From Chrysemys picta bellii (lineage: Eukaryota > Chordata > Testudines > Emydidae), in the NCBI RefSeq assembly GCF_011386835.1, contig NC_088809.1, positions 21,211,067 to 21,275,066 of the forward strand: a stretch of 64,000 nt of DNA, written 5' to 3'. The translations under genes and the position numbers were made by a program. The notes under the pieces were generated by a model. It was given only the letters and a program-made list of their open reading frames with translations. It was not told the DNA's origin and made no database searches. Positions 22,515-32,459 of the stretch are shown here, piece by piece; the first letter of the stretch is position 1, and the number at the start of each line of letters is the position of its first letter.

Positions 22515-23073
22515 GGCCCGTTAGCATCCTTTCGTCTGTGAGAGGCGGTGGGAATTGCAGCCTAGGGCGTAGATGATTTGCAGTGTCTCATGTCACTGAC
22601 TAGTCCAGTCCGAGATTTGCACGATCTTTGGCAGTTAGTGCAAATGTCCGTGTCTTGGTTGGAGCTGCTTGAGTCCTACGGGCTCTTTTCTCTTCAAGCT
22701 GTAGGAGTCAGCTCCTCTCATGGACTTTGATACCCTGATGGAGACGATGGCGCCACTTGTTACGATCCCTTGCCAAGACTTCCCATTGGCCAGGATCAAT
22801 TCCAAATTCCTTCATATCTCGCTTGCATGTGTCTTTATAGCGAAGCTTGGGACGTCCTGTTGTTCTTGTTCCCCCCGATAGCTCCCCGTATAGCATGTCC
22901 TTGGGCACGCGTCCGTCTTCCAACCTATGCAGATGGCCCAGCCAGCGCAGTCACGTTTGCTTGAGCAGGGCTGTCGCACTGGGTAAATCTGCCCTTTGAA
23001 GAACCTCTGCGTTGGTCACTTTATCCTGCCATTTGGTGTTGAGTATGTGACGTAAACAACAGAGGTGGAAATT
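22515..23073 (-). pseudogene. Non-LTR retrotransposon ORF2 C-terminal region, downstream part (minus)
   Basis: The open minus frame at 22708-22923 contains MEDGRVPKDMLYGEL, GRPKLRYKDTCKRDMKEFGID and RDRNKWRHRLHQGI. This is the conserved C-terminal domain of one group of LINE reverse transcriptases, in which a basic GRPKLRYKDxCKRD motif follows the RT. Upstream bases to 23073 continue it in another frame (KVTNAEVLQRADLP), so a frameshift is present. The SINE at 23074-23262 separates it from the rest of the ORF. The clade is not settled from this fragment. Confidence 0.75.
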
Positions 23074-23262
23074 GGGGGAGGGATAGCTCAGTGGTTTGAG
23101 CATTGGCCTGCTAAACCCAGGGTTGTGAGTTCAATCTTTGAGGGGGCCATTTAGGGATCTAGGGCAAAATCAGTACTTGGTCTTGCTAGTGAAGGCAGGG
23201 GGCTGGATTTGATGACCCTTCAAGTTCTAGAAGATGGGATATCTCCATTTATTTATTTTATG
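23074..23262 (+). repeat. tRNA-derived SINE inserted in LINE ORF
   Basis: It has an A box at 23084-23094 and a B box at 23127-23137. The head is nearly identical to the SINE at 6876, but the tail differs: GGCAGGGGGCTGGATTTGATGACCC followed by AGATGGGATATCTCCATTTATTT. It interrupts the minus-strand LINE coding region, so it is younger than that LINE. The 35208-35398 copy has the same tail type. Confidence 0.88.
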
Positions 23263-23660
23263 TTTAACCTTTTCTCCTGATGAGCATAAGTTGTCCATGT
23301 TTCCCCACCATACATGACAGTGCTGAGGACGCAGGTTTGGTACACTAGCATTTTGGTGTTGATGGTCAGCTTTGAGTTGTTCAACACTCTTTTAGTTAGT
23401 TTGCTAAAGGTGGTGGCAGCCTTTCCAATGCAAACATTTAGTTCTTCATCCAGTGAGAGGTTGGTGGTCACTGTAGACTCCAAATAGCCGAACGTTTGGA
23501 CAACTTCTAGCCGGTTTGCATTTATGGTAATTGAAGGATTTTGTAGAACCCCCTGTCCTAATACCACTGTTTTCTTGATGCTGATGGTGAGAGCAAATAC
23601 CTGACAGGCACTTGAGGTGGTCGATGAGTTCTTATAGTGGATCTTCATTGTGGGTCTATT
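23263..23660 (-). pseudogene. Non-LTR retrotransposon ORF2 C-terminal region, upstream part (minus)
   Basis: The minus frame contains FALTISIKKTVVLGQG, LEVVQTFGYLESTVTTNLSL and RVLNNSKLTINTKMLVYQ, then STVMYGGETW. This is the region just after the RT catalytic motif in LINE ORF2, including the usual K-T-x-V-M/L and F-x-Y-L-G/E-S elements. The catalytic YxDD motif lies upstream of the preserved part and is absent. The open frame extends beyond the homologous part to 23828 by chance. Confidence 0.8.
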
Positions 23661-23916
23661 GCAGCCACATCTCCAAGGCCAAGCGTTCAAAAATCCTGAG
23701 TCGCGTCCCAAAAAAGCGGGATTAATGGGGGGAATCTGCAGGCCTCTGGAGAGGGCTCCCAGCTCCCTCAGCGAGAGCCGCCCCTGGGCCCGTATGGATC
23801 CTACCAGGAGATGCACCATGCTAGGCACAAAGGCCAGAAGAGGGGGCGGCCCACAGCTGCCCCGAGAACCTCCCCTGAGCCAGAGGCTCCTTCAGGAGAC
23901 ACAGAGTGAGCGAGTG
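23661..23916. other. No recognised feature
   Basis: A 256-bp unique stretch between the LINE remnant and the 56-bp minisatellite. Confidence 0.3.
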
Positions 23917-24181
23917 CAGTGCCAGTGGGGTCGTGCCAGGCTCCCATCTGGGGTGCGCAGGTGCAATGCCAGTGGGGTCAGTGGGGTCGTGCCAGGCTCC
24001 CATCTGGGGTGCGCAGGTGCAGTGCCAGTGGGGTCAGTGGGGTCGTGCCAGGCTCCCATCTGGGGTGCGCGGGTGCAGTGCCAGTGGGGTCAGTGGGGTC
24101 ATGCCAGGCTCCCATCTGGGGTGCGCAGGTGCAATGCCAGTGGGGTCAGTGGGGTCGTGCCAGGCTCCCATCTGGGGTGCT
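23917..24181. repeat. 56-bp minisatellite, about five copies
   Basis: The motif CATCTGGGGTGCGC begins at 23945, 24001, 24057, 24113 and 24169, exactly 56 bp apart. Units differ at only a few bases (G/A at the CA/CG position, AATG/AGTG). The first unit lacks the extra GGGGTCAGT duplication seen inside later units. Because 56 is not a multiple of three, the repeat rotates through frames. The three overlapping Gly/Val/Ser-rich frames here are therefore artefacts. Confidence 0.95.
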
Positions 24182-24244
24182 TAAAAATCAATGAAACTTT
24201 AAAAATGTTCAATGTTGGGTTTACTCTGCATTTGCCATCTGGCT

Positions 24245-24352
24245 TCTTTGGGGGTCACATTTACAGCAATGCCTAGGAGCTCCAGTCGTGGACCTGGACC
24301 CCAGTGTGCTAGGAGCTGTACAAACATAGCACAGAAAGACTGGCCCAGGCCC
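24245..24352 (-). repeat. CORE-SINE/L2-like tail fragment
   Basis: AGCAATGCCTAGGAGCTCCAG and GTGTGCTAGGAGCTGTACAAAC match the common tail (GTGCTAGGCGCTGTACAAAC type) of old reptilian SINE/L2-like repeats. Orientation is inferred from the tail. Confidence 0.5.
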
Positions 24353-24357
24353 AAAGC

Positions 24358-24590
24358 TATCACAGAACCTAGAATCCTGAACCGCAAGGGTCAGCTAGTC
24401 TAACTCCCTGCCACGAGGCAGGATTTGTTGTGTCTAAACCACCCAAGACAGACAACTCCAACCTCCTTTGGAAACCTCCAGTGAAGGAGCTTCCATAACC
24501 TCCCTAGGCCTCTGTTCCATTGTTCTACTGTTCTTACAGCTAGCAAGATTTTCCTGAGATTTAATCTAAGATTCAATCTAAAATTCCTGA
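24358..24590 (-). mobile_element. Old CR1 3' fragment, minus strand
   Basis: The plus strand shows TCACAGAACCTAGAATCCTG, then GAAGGAGCTTCCATAACCTCCC and TTTTCCTGAGATTTAATCTAA, the inverted 3' end of a diverged CR1. It ends where the GATA array begins. Confidence 0.65.
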
Positions 24591-24638
24591 GGATAGATAG
24601 ATAGATAGATGGATAGATAGATGCTGGGTGTGTATGGG

Positions 24639-24709
<71 letters not shown>

Positions 24710-24727
24710 GCTGGGTGTGTATGGGGG

Positions 24728-24788
<61 letters not shown>

Positions 24789-24806
24789 GCTGGGTGTGTA
24801 TGGGGG

Positions 24807-24883
<77 letters not shown>

Positions 24884-24901
24884 GCTGGGTGTGTATGGGG
24901 G

Positions 24902-24934
<33 letters not shown>

Positions 24935-24978
24935 GCTGGGTGTGTATGGGGATAGATAGATAGATAGATAGATAGATC
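24591..24978. repeat. Composite (GATA)n array with five GC-rich interrupters
   Basis: GATA tetranucleotides are interrupted five times by TGCTGGGTGTGTATGGGG at 24622, 24709, 24788, 24883 and 24934. Spacings are 87, 79, 95 and 51 bp and differ by multiples of four. This suggests that a composite unit was amplified and that the GATA tracts then slipped by whole tetranucleotides. The minus-strand Tyr/Leu/Ser/Ile frame (24573-24980) is its translation. Confidence 0.95.
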
Positions 24979-27743
24979 ACTATAGGATTACTCCAGGCAG
25001 GTTGTGTGGCTAGCTGGATGTGAGGATAGCTGGATATGTTGGCGCACTCAGTGTAGGATGGGTGTGTAGATAGATGTGACTAAAGATACATGGAGATAAC
25101 TAGATCTCTGGCACCCCTGCTCCCCCGGGCTGTGGAAGGGAAGTGGTTTTAGGCAAATGGTCCCCAGGGTGAAGTGGTCTGGATTTGCCAACCAGGTGAT
25201 GCTGTGTCCGTGCCCAGCACTGAGGCTGGGAGGGGGATCACGGCAGAGTCTGAGCTGGCTTTGGTTCCAGTACAGAGGGCGGCATCGTCACTTGGGAGAT
25301 TTGGTCCCCACTGGAAACGTTCCCTGTACCCCACGCTGCAGCACCGCCTCCAGCAGCAAAGAATCCCGGGCTGCCGTCCCCACTGGCCCAGCGGGGGATG
25401 CTGCTTGGCTCTGGGCAGTGCCAACCACTGACCCTTCCCAGAACTGTCTGCCCCCCGCGTAGCCCTGGCTTTGCTGCGGAGCCGTCCAGTCTGCACCTGG
25501 CCACCGAGAGAAGCACTTCTAGGGCAGGCTGTGCCACCTCCCGTCGGGTGCCACCCTGCCAGCGGGGAGAGAGCCCGGCCGGGATACACCTCTCCAGGTC
25601 TACCCAGGCACAGGGCAGCTTAGGGGGCGCCCGGTGGGGTCCCCGTGAAGTTGCCTGGGTCAGGCAGCAAAGATCGCCGGGCATGTGAATCATCCATTGG
25701 GAAGCTCGTGGGTGCCAAACCCAGCCCCCACCCCACACAGGGCCCATCTGAGGAGGCTGCAACCGAGGCACCATGCGGGGCACTGGGGAGTAGCGCCCCA
25801 TAGGCCAGGAGCACATGCTGCCCCCATTTGGAGATCTGGGGATCCAGCCACACCCAAGATGGGGGGCAAGCGAGAGGGAAGGGAGGGACTCAGATCCCTG
25901 GGGAGACCAGGCCGGGCAGGAAGGCAACAGGTCAGTGGGATGGGGGGAGGGACTCGATGCCACGCCCGGGGGAGAGACAGGGGACCCACGATCAGCCCCA
26001 AGGATGAAGGATGCCGTTGCTGGAGTCCTCAGGGCTTTCTCTGTGCCCCCAAGCTACCGCTGCCAGAAGCCAGGCCCCGCCGCGGGCAGCAGCAGGGACA
26101 GGAACCCACCCGCTCCGGGCAGCGGGGGTGGGGGAGAAGGGAGATGGGAGGGGGGCAGGAACGGGAGAGGGGACGAGCCCCAGCAGCCCACACATGACTG
26201 GGGATGAATCGCTGCTAATCCTCTAAGCCCCCCTCCCCACTCGTGCCCCCCGGGGCAGCTGCTATGGATCGTATGGTGCGTGGGAACCGAGAGGGGAGGG
26301 GGTAAGCAGATTTCGGCCGGCGTAATGGAGAGGAGAGGCTGGTGCTTAGAGGCCTAAACCGGCTTGCCGGGGTGCAGGCTGCGGGCAATCTGCCGGCGCT
26401 TTCCCCTTTTAATCCCTGCAGAGTGTTTGGGGAGGGGGGCGCCGGGACTGATCCGCAGCTCTGATCCGGGGCGGAGCAGGTGCATCCTGTCTGCTCAGAG
26501 ACGTCCCCCCCCACCACCACCACCACAGCCTGGCCAGCGGTGTCGTGTCGGGGCTGCAGATGTGACCTCACTGAGTTACCTGGGGGCTAAATAAACTGGG
26601 CCCAGCTGAGGGGCTGAGCCCCCTGGGGAGAGACGGCTGAGCCCGGCACACAGACCCCCTCGGTAGCTGTGTTTGGCTAACGTATCTTCCTGAGATGCAA
26701 TTCTAAGTCTGGGGCTCCCGGCTCTGCCACAGCCAGAGACCATCCTGCCATTCCAGGCCTGGGCTCCAGCCCCGGCTGTCCCATAATCCTGACCCACAAT
26801 CCCTCCTTGCTGTCCCAGGCCTGGCTCTGACAATGCCCCTCAATCCCGCATCACGGCCCGCAGGAAAAACACAAGTCCTTGTCCACCAGTCTTATCTGCT
26901 TGCCCTCCATCCCCTCAGCAACCTTTCAGAGGCGGCAGCTTGCGGCCAGGAGCACGGCTCTGGTTTGCCGATCTCCTTTAATCCAGATTGGCTTTCTTTT
27001 TACCTGGCCTGCTAGGATCAGTGGCTGTCAAACTTAATTTCCAGCCGCTCTTAGCGCCGTTATGAAGGTCATGCCATCGCTAATACATGTAATTCTGATG
27101 CCTCCACTACATCAAAGCCTTGACATTAACTCCAAATAACCCCTGACATCGACAGCAGTGCCGAGAAAAGAAAATCAGATGAAGGGCGTGGGGGGGGGAG
27201 GGGGGAGAAATACAAAGGCCTGAATCCAGTCACTAAGGCTAAATAATTCAACAAGACACACGGTGAAAAACAAGGCCCAGCGACCCAGCCAGAGCCTGGA
27301 ACATCTGTGAGTGCCGGAGCGCAGAAATCAAACCCAAAGCAGACAGACAGAGAAGCAGATCAGGTCAGTACCGGGCGGGCTCTGTCTGTGTATCATATGG
27401 GGAACGACACGTTCACGGCCTGGCTAGCGCATCTAAGCCTCTCCGGCTCATTCCAGACCTTCCCCAATCAGCAGCTAGACCACGCTGGTTTTGGGTGTCC
27501 CCCACCCCGGCTCCCAGGGGTTCCATCCCCTGCATTGTTGCTATTAAAGCCACAGCTAGCAAGCGGGGGCATGGCGCTGGGCACACACTGGCGCTGGACA
27601 CCTACCGTACCGGCGCTGGACACCCAGCCCCTGCCCCAAAACGCTCCCCAGCTGAGCAGGCAAACGGAAGGTTTAGCACCTTCACTGTGCAGGCGTGGGA
27701 CGGACACCCGGCTCATCAAATCAATGGGAGTTAGGGGCACCCA
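24979..27743. other. GC-rich unique DNA; possible conserved island at 26930-27190
   Basis: Large GC-driven frames (25238-25963 minus, 241 codons; 25685-26197 plus; 25815-26207 plus) overlap one another, are Pro/Gly/Ser-rich and have no domain. The 26970-27180 stretch is AT-richer, with CCTTTAATCCAGATTGGC, CTGTCAAACTTAATTTCC and GCTAATACATGTAATTCTG, and is the best-looking regulatory candidate here. Trailing GATA units scatter to about 25070. Confidence 0.3.
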
Positions 27744-27860
27744 TTTACCTTTGGGGATCTGGGCCTAAGTGACTTGCCCAAGGTCACACAGGGCACCAGT
27801 GGCAGAGCCGGGAATTGCCCCCAGCTTCCCCGAGACCCAATCCCCAGCTCTCCGTCTGGC
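27744..27860 (-). repeat. MIR/CORE-SINE-like relic, minus strand
   Basis: AAGTGACTTGCCCAAGGTCACACAG then AGTGGCAGAGCCGGGAATTG is the inverted, well-conserved CORE-SINE central region. The tRNA-derived end is not visible. Confidence 0.7.
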
Positions 27861-28699
27861 CTGGGCCAGCCACTGCTCCTCCTTCAGCGCCCCCACTTGT
27901 ACCCTTTCCTCTCTAACCAGCACAGGCAAAGCCCACCGCCAGCCTGGACACGGCCAGTCCGTGGGCAGCGAGCTCCAGGAAGCCACACATGAGACTTGGA
28001 AATGGGTGGGTGCAGGTGGCTGTCACTGAGGATATGGGAGGGGGAGGAATCGGGGCACTAGGGGAGAAGGTTTCAGCGGCTGGGGGAGATTTGGGTGCGG
28101 GTGGAAGGGGTCAGAGCAGGGGGAGAGGTCGGAGGTGCAGCCACTCTCTTGGCACATCCCTGGGCCTCGTGATCACAGCCGATCTGTCCCACTCCCCCCA
28201 TGGCTCTCCGCGCCAGGCCACTCGCTCTGGGACTCAGGCTGTGTTAGACAGACACTGGGCCCAAGCGTGATCCAGGGTCAGAAGTCACAGCCCCGATGCC
28301 CCATCAAGGCACCGGGACTCCACCGCTTCCCCTCGACACCCTCTGAGGAAAGGCGGGGGGGGGGAGGGGAAGGTCGGCCAGAGGCATCAGATCCCCCAGC
28401 ACATGGCCGGGCACCCACGGGCCCAGGGGCTCTCACAGCTCTGCCTCTCGGGGCTGGGCCGGGAGCCAGAAATGCGGACAAGTCACCCCAGCCTCGGCCC
28501 GGTCCCCGGGAATCCCCGGGAGACAGGCAGGGCACGGGGTGCGCTGGGACTCAGCGGGGCTCGTTACAGCCATGGGAAATGGCCCTGCGGAGACCCCAGG
28601 GAGCTGCTGCTCCCGGCACAGGATGGGGAAGGGCAGGCATTGCAAAGAGCGGCCCAGGGGGCACTGGCACCCGCAGTCCTGAAGGGAGGCAAGGTAGGA
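27861..28699. other. GC-rich unique DNA, no recognised gene
   Basis: Frames on both strands overlap (28135-28704 and 28403-28897 plus, 28278-28535 minus), are Pro/Gly/Arg-rich and show no domain. Confidence 0.3.
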
Positions 28700-28900
28700 T
28701 CTGACTGTATGTCCAACCCTGTCCCCATGCAGAGGGAGGAGCTATATAGCACAGGGCTCCACCCCCTGCAGGGGGAGGAGCTAGATAAACCTGGGGCCCC
28801 ACCCCCATACAGGGGGAGTAGCTCTAATCCCCGGAGCTCTGCTCCAATGCAGGGGGAGGAGCTCTCTGCCCCACCCCAATCCAGGGGCAGGAGCTAGTCT
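28700..28900. repeat. Diverged 40-bp minisatellite, four to five copies
   Basis: GGAGGAGCT-type starts occur at 28735, 28774, 28815 and 28855 (spacings 39, 41 and 40), each preceded by a TGCAGGG-like end; a fifth partial unit follows near 28888. Units share the frame GGAGGAGCT...CCCACCCC...CAGGG but differ in the middle. Confidence 0.85.
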
Positions 28901-30534
28901 GAGCTGAGGAAGTTCTATGGGGCGACCCACAGCCAATCACCGTTCGTTCCTTCCCCACCCGCCAGCGCTGAGGCGTTGGCGGGTCACTGTGGGTTTCTGC
29001 AGGGACGTGCTAAGGTTGCAGCACCCTCCCCCAAGACCCCCTGCCCTACAAACCCGTGTGCATCTTCCTCTTGTGCCCACTTCCTCCTCCCCGCTTCCTT
29101 CTGCGGTCAGCTACGCCCTTCTGCGGTCATGGAGCGTGAGCTAAGCCGTAGCATGGACGGCTAACGCCCGGCAGCCCTGCGGGGGTCCTGCCGACAGCTA
29201 GGCTAAGGTGGCAGTGCCGTGCACCACAGCTACCCCTTCCTGTCCCATCCAGCCCCGGCCCCAGCGCCTATCCCGGTCGGGCCTCCTCATCTGCACGGCA
29301 CCAACCTGCCCGGTCGGCATGAGGGTAATTAAGAGTCTGCCACAGGTCCCTGGATACCACCGACATGTTACTGGCATTACACTGCCAGCCGCGCTGCCCC
29401 CGACCCTGCTCCCACGCACGTAGGGAGCTTTCATTCCTAATTAGGGTTTTAATCAAGTGCAGGGAAATAACCAAGGGGGGGAGGGAGCCCGCAGGCACTG
29501 TCTCCAGACTCAAATCTGCCACCGGGAGGGCCCAGCTCCCCGGATCCCCAGCCTGTCCATATCGCCCTCTCCGTCCTGCAGGAAGCGAGACCCCCCCCCC
29601 ACTGGCATGTGCTCTGCAGGGCAGATGGCACACTAGGCACCAGCCTCTCCCAAGCACCCAGCTCTCACCCAGGCACCTTAAACGCATGGCCAGATTTTCG
29701 AGTGGTGGCATTTTACAGCCACTTAGCACTGGGCATGAGGGCAGCAGGGAACCATGCCAGAAACCGCCAACATTCGTATCCTCTGCTCTGGAGGGGCACA
29801 GAAGGGGGCAGGCGGGCACGGAGCCATGGCAGATGGGGACGAGAACCGAACACATTCCAGGTGAAGGTAGGGCCTGAGGGGTCTCCGCAGGTCTGGGTGG
29901 GTGGATGGTGGGGAGCCTCAGAGCTAGGAGAATGGGGGACTGTGGGTAGACACTACAAGGGAAGCTTGCCCAGCACCTGGTCGTAGCCAGACGGCATTCT
30001 CAGGCCCTTGCTTTCCTGAGCACTCAACCGTCACCCATCAAGCCTTTAAATCAATAACAAAATAAAAACCTGCCGCTCCCACCGATTGTGACGCAGCGGC
30101 TGGGCTGGGGAGCGATGGGACGAGATAATGGAGCGTGTGCCGGGGAAGCCATTGGCAGGAATCCCCGAACGAGTCTGCAGCCAGCCCTGGACCCAGCACC
30201 CAGGCAAAGTGCACCCGGGGGTAACTCGCAGAGGGTGCCATCACCCTGGCTGGGCCAGTGCCCAAGTGCTGCTTCTCCCCAGTGTCTCTACCCCGAGCCA
30301 TGGCTCCGGCTTGCAAACGGGACCCAGATCCCACCATACGCAGTGGCCTTCGCTGGCATTGCAAACTCCACGTCAAGGTCTTGCTCCTCTTGTAATTAGC
30401 AAGCGATGCCTGGGAGCGATTCCTCTCCTGTCCATCAAGCTGCGGGAGCCCTAGTAGAGTCCTAGCCCAAAGGGAGAGGGAATTAGCCCGCTAGCCTAGC
30501 AGGGAGCTTTGAGTAAGCAAATGCACACTCTCTT
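28901..30534. other. Unique DNA with homeodomain-like motif cluster at 29320-29470
   Basis: No gene or repeat is recognised. The stretch 29325-29470 contains GGGTAATTAAGAG, TTACTGGCATTACACTGCC and CATTCCTAATTAGGGTTTTAATC, a cluster of TAAT cores in GC-rich surroundings. GC-driven frames overlap here on both strands without domains. Confidence 0.25.
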
Positions 30535-31282
30535 CCCCCGATCTCATGTCCCCTCTCAATCGCCTCTTTTCCACATTAAACACACCCAGGTCCTTCAGCC
30601 TTTGCTCCGATGGCTTCCATTCCATCCCTCTGCTCATCTTTGTCGCTTGCCTCTACACATCGGTGACTAAAACTGGACATAGGCCTCCAGCTGACGCCTA
30701 ACCCAGACCGAGTAGAGCGGTACTATCACCTCCCGTGACTTGCACGCTCTGCCTCTATTAATGCCACCTGAAATTGTGTTTGCTTTTTTTTGTAACTGCA
30801 TCGCACGGCTGACGCATGTCGAGGTTGTGATCCACCACAACTCCCAGATCCTTCGCAGGAGTGCTACTGCCAAGCCAGTTCCCCCCCATTCTGTATTCGT
30901 GCATTTGGTTTTTCTTCCCTAAGTGTAGCACCTTACATCCGTCTTTGCTGAATTTCATTTTGTCGTCTCCAGCCCAATTTTCCAATTTATCACCATCCCT
31001 CTGAATTTTAGCTCTACCCTCTAAAGTGTTAGCGGCCCCCACTAACTTTGTGTCATCTGCAGATGTGATCAGCGTGCTCTCTATTCCTACAGCCAGGTCA
31101 TTAATAAAGATGTTAAACATCAGACCCAGAACCGATCCCTGTGGAACCCCACTTGAGACCTCCCTCCAATCTGACATCATTCCATTCACAGGTGACTCTT
31201 TGTTTGGGATTGTTTAACCAATTATGCATCCACTTAGTAGTAGTTCCGTCAAGCCCGCATTTTTCCAGCTTACTTATCAGAA
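30535..31282 (-). pseudogene. CR1 ORF2 RT fragment, minus strand
   Basis: The minus frame at 30758-31189 encodes CR1 RT sequence including [39 protein letters not shown] and LGKKNQMHEYRMGGNWLGSS. The catalytic box reads SADD rather than the usual F/YADD, so it is probably inactive. The bases from 30535 to 30757 continue the C-terminal region with frame breaks. It is truncated at both ends and lies just upstream of the Ty3/gypsy LTR remnant. Confidence 0.85.
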
Positions 31283-31360
31283 TAGAACGGCCTAGCTCTG
31301 GCCCCCCTCCAGGGCCAGCCTCTGGGGAGAACCAGCCAACGGGCCACCCAGGGCCATGAC
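31283..31360. other. Junction between CR1 fragment and gypsy LTR remnant
   Basis: A GC-rich stretch that does not align visibly to the 3' LTR; either pre-insertion DNA or the diverged start of the 5' LTR. Confidence 0.3.
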
Positions 31361-31508
31361 AATGAGAAGATGTTTTAGGTTAGACTGATCCACTGACCTG
31401 AGTTAAGATGCTCTGTCTACATGTTAACTATGTATCTAATAAAGACTGTTGTTAAGTTCCTAGCAATTCATGATTATTAAGACTAGCGGAATACTTGACT
31501 ATAAAACA
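31361..31508 (+). mobile_element. Ty3/gypsy 5' LTR remnant
   Basis: From about 31373 it aligns with 38935-39074. The core GTTAAGATGCTCTGTCTACA...CTAATAAAGA...TGTTGTTAAGTT differs at about 5 of 66 bases. An AATAAA lies at 31438-31443. It ends ATAAAACA like the other LTR and is followed by a GGTACCAGGAGTG primer-binding-like stretch. Its first part is unrecognisable or lost. Confidence 0.75.
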
Positions 31509-31657
31509 TCAGGTACCAGGAGTGAAGAAAATGATCAAAAGAACTGAAAGAATTAAAAAAAACCACAACAACCACCTGAGGTGAAAGTTATTCCGCAGTG
31601 AAAACAAGTCTGAATGAAATAAGGTGGATCAATTAAGAGTTTCCCCATTTCTAAAAT

Positions 31658-31855
31658 ATGTCAACAAATGCTGTGGAACACGGGCAAAGGTTTAAACAAG
31701 ACTTTGATTTATCTCTGAGGGCGTCGGGATCTGCTCAGAAGGAAGATGAACAAAAGATTGCCAACTTTTTGAACATTCAGGCACTGAAGCAATTTCATTA
31801 TATAATTCATTTGAGCTTAATGGTAGAGAACGAGCTGTCTATGAGTTTCTCTTAA
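31658..31855 (+). pseudogene. gag: gypsy gag, N-terminal part
   Basis: A 65-codon open frame of charged, Gag-like composition (DEQKIANFLNIQALKQF) precedes the capsid-like part. It is separated from the rest of gag by the MITE at 31894-32098. The first in-frame Met is at 31658, about 150 bp after the LTR. Function in the intact family is formation of the nucleocapsid particle; this copy is broken. Confidence 0.65.
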
Positions 31856-31893
31856 TAAAAATTGAGGAATGCAGTTTACCAAAAAGAAATGAA

Positions 31894-32098
31894 ACATTTG
31901 ACAGATAAAGTGGGTGAGGTCATATTTTTCATTGGACCAACTTCGGTTGGTGAGAGAGACAAGTTTTCCAGCTTGTACCTGAAGAAGAGCGCTGCGTAAG
32001 CCCGGACGCTTGTCTCTGTCACCTACAGAAGTTGGTTCAATAAAAGATCTTACCTCAACCATCTTCTCTCTCCAGCATCCTGGGACCAACACAGCAAG
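31894..32098. mobile_element. MITE copy in gag (GGTGAGGT...TTGGACCAAC family)
   Basis: Ends are inverted repeats: TGGGTGAGGTCATATTTTTCATTGGACCAACTTCGGTTGGTGAGAGAGAC on the left is mirrored by GTCTCTGTCACCTACAGAAGTTGGTTC on the right, as three consecutive matched blocks. It ends ATCCTGGGACCAACAC. The same family occurs at 41983-42515 (longer) and 38609-38705 (partial). It resembles the crocodilian/turtle MITE-like repeats described as Chompy, though that name is not verified here. Confidence 0.8.
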
Positions 32099-32459
32099 AG
32101 CAATGCATATGTTTGAAAGATTTCAGTTTCACTCAAGAAATCAAATGGAGGAAGAGACTTTTGAATCGTTTTTAACAGATCTAAAGTTAAGAAGTCAGAT
32201 GGGTAATTTCCAGATTCTATCTAAGTCAATGATAAGAGATCAAATTGCGATGGGTATAAAAGATACCAGTGTAAGAAAAAGACCATTCAAAGAGCCAGAT
32301 CTAAATCTGGAAAGAGTAGTGAGAATTTGCCAAACTGATGAACTAAATCAACAACTACTGCACGCTTTAGAAAGAAAACAAACGGACGTGAATATAGACT
32401 TAGTAAGGAAAAGTAACAAACGAGTCTATGGAGGAAACCAGAGTGAAAGTATTAAAGTT
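32099..32459 (+). pseudogene. gag: gypsy gag, capsid-like region
   Basis: The open frame shows MFERFQFHSRNQMEEETFESF, FLTDLKLRSQMGNFQILS, IRDQIAMGIKDTSVRKRPF and DLNLERVVRICQTDELN, the pattern of the retrotransposon Gag capsid domain (Phe-x-Thr/Ser-Asp-Leu-Lys, Ile-Arg-Asp-Gln-Ile). About 120 codons remain open. A CR1 copy cuts it at 32460. Confidence 0.85.

Noticed and set aside
23906..24194. Overlapping Gly/Val/Ser repeat proteins
   Set aside because: The 56-bp minisatellite rotates through all frames, so these cannot be a conserved coding repeat.
24573..24980. Minus-strand Tyr/Leu/Ser/Ile repeat protein
   Set aside because: It is the translation of the GATA tetranucleotide array.
25238..25963. 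A 241-codon minus-strand open frame
   Set aside because: It overlaps plus-strand frames of similar length in the same GC-rich sequence, is Pro/Gly/Ser-rich, and shows no domain or splice context. GC-rich DNA gives such frames by chance.
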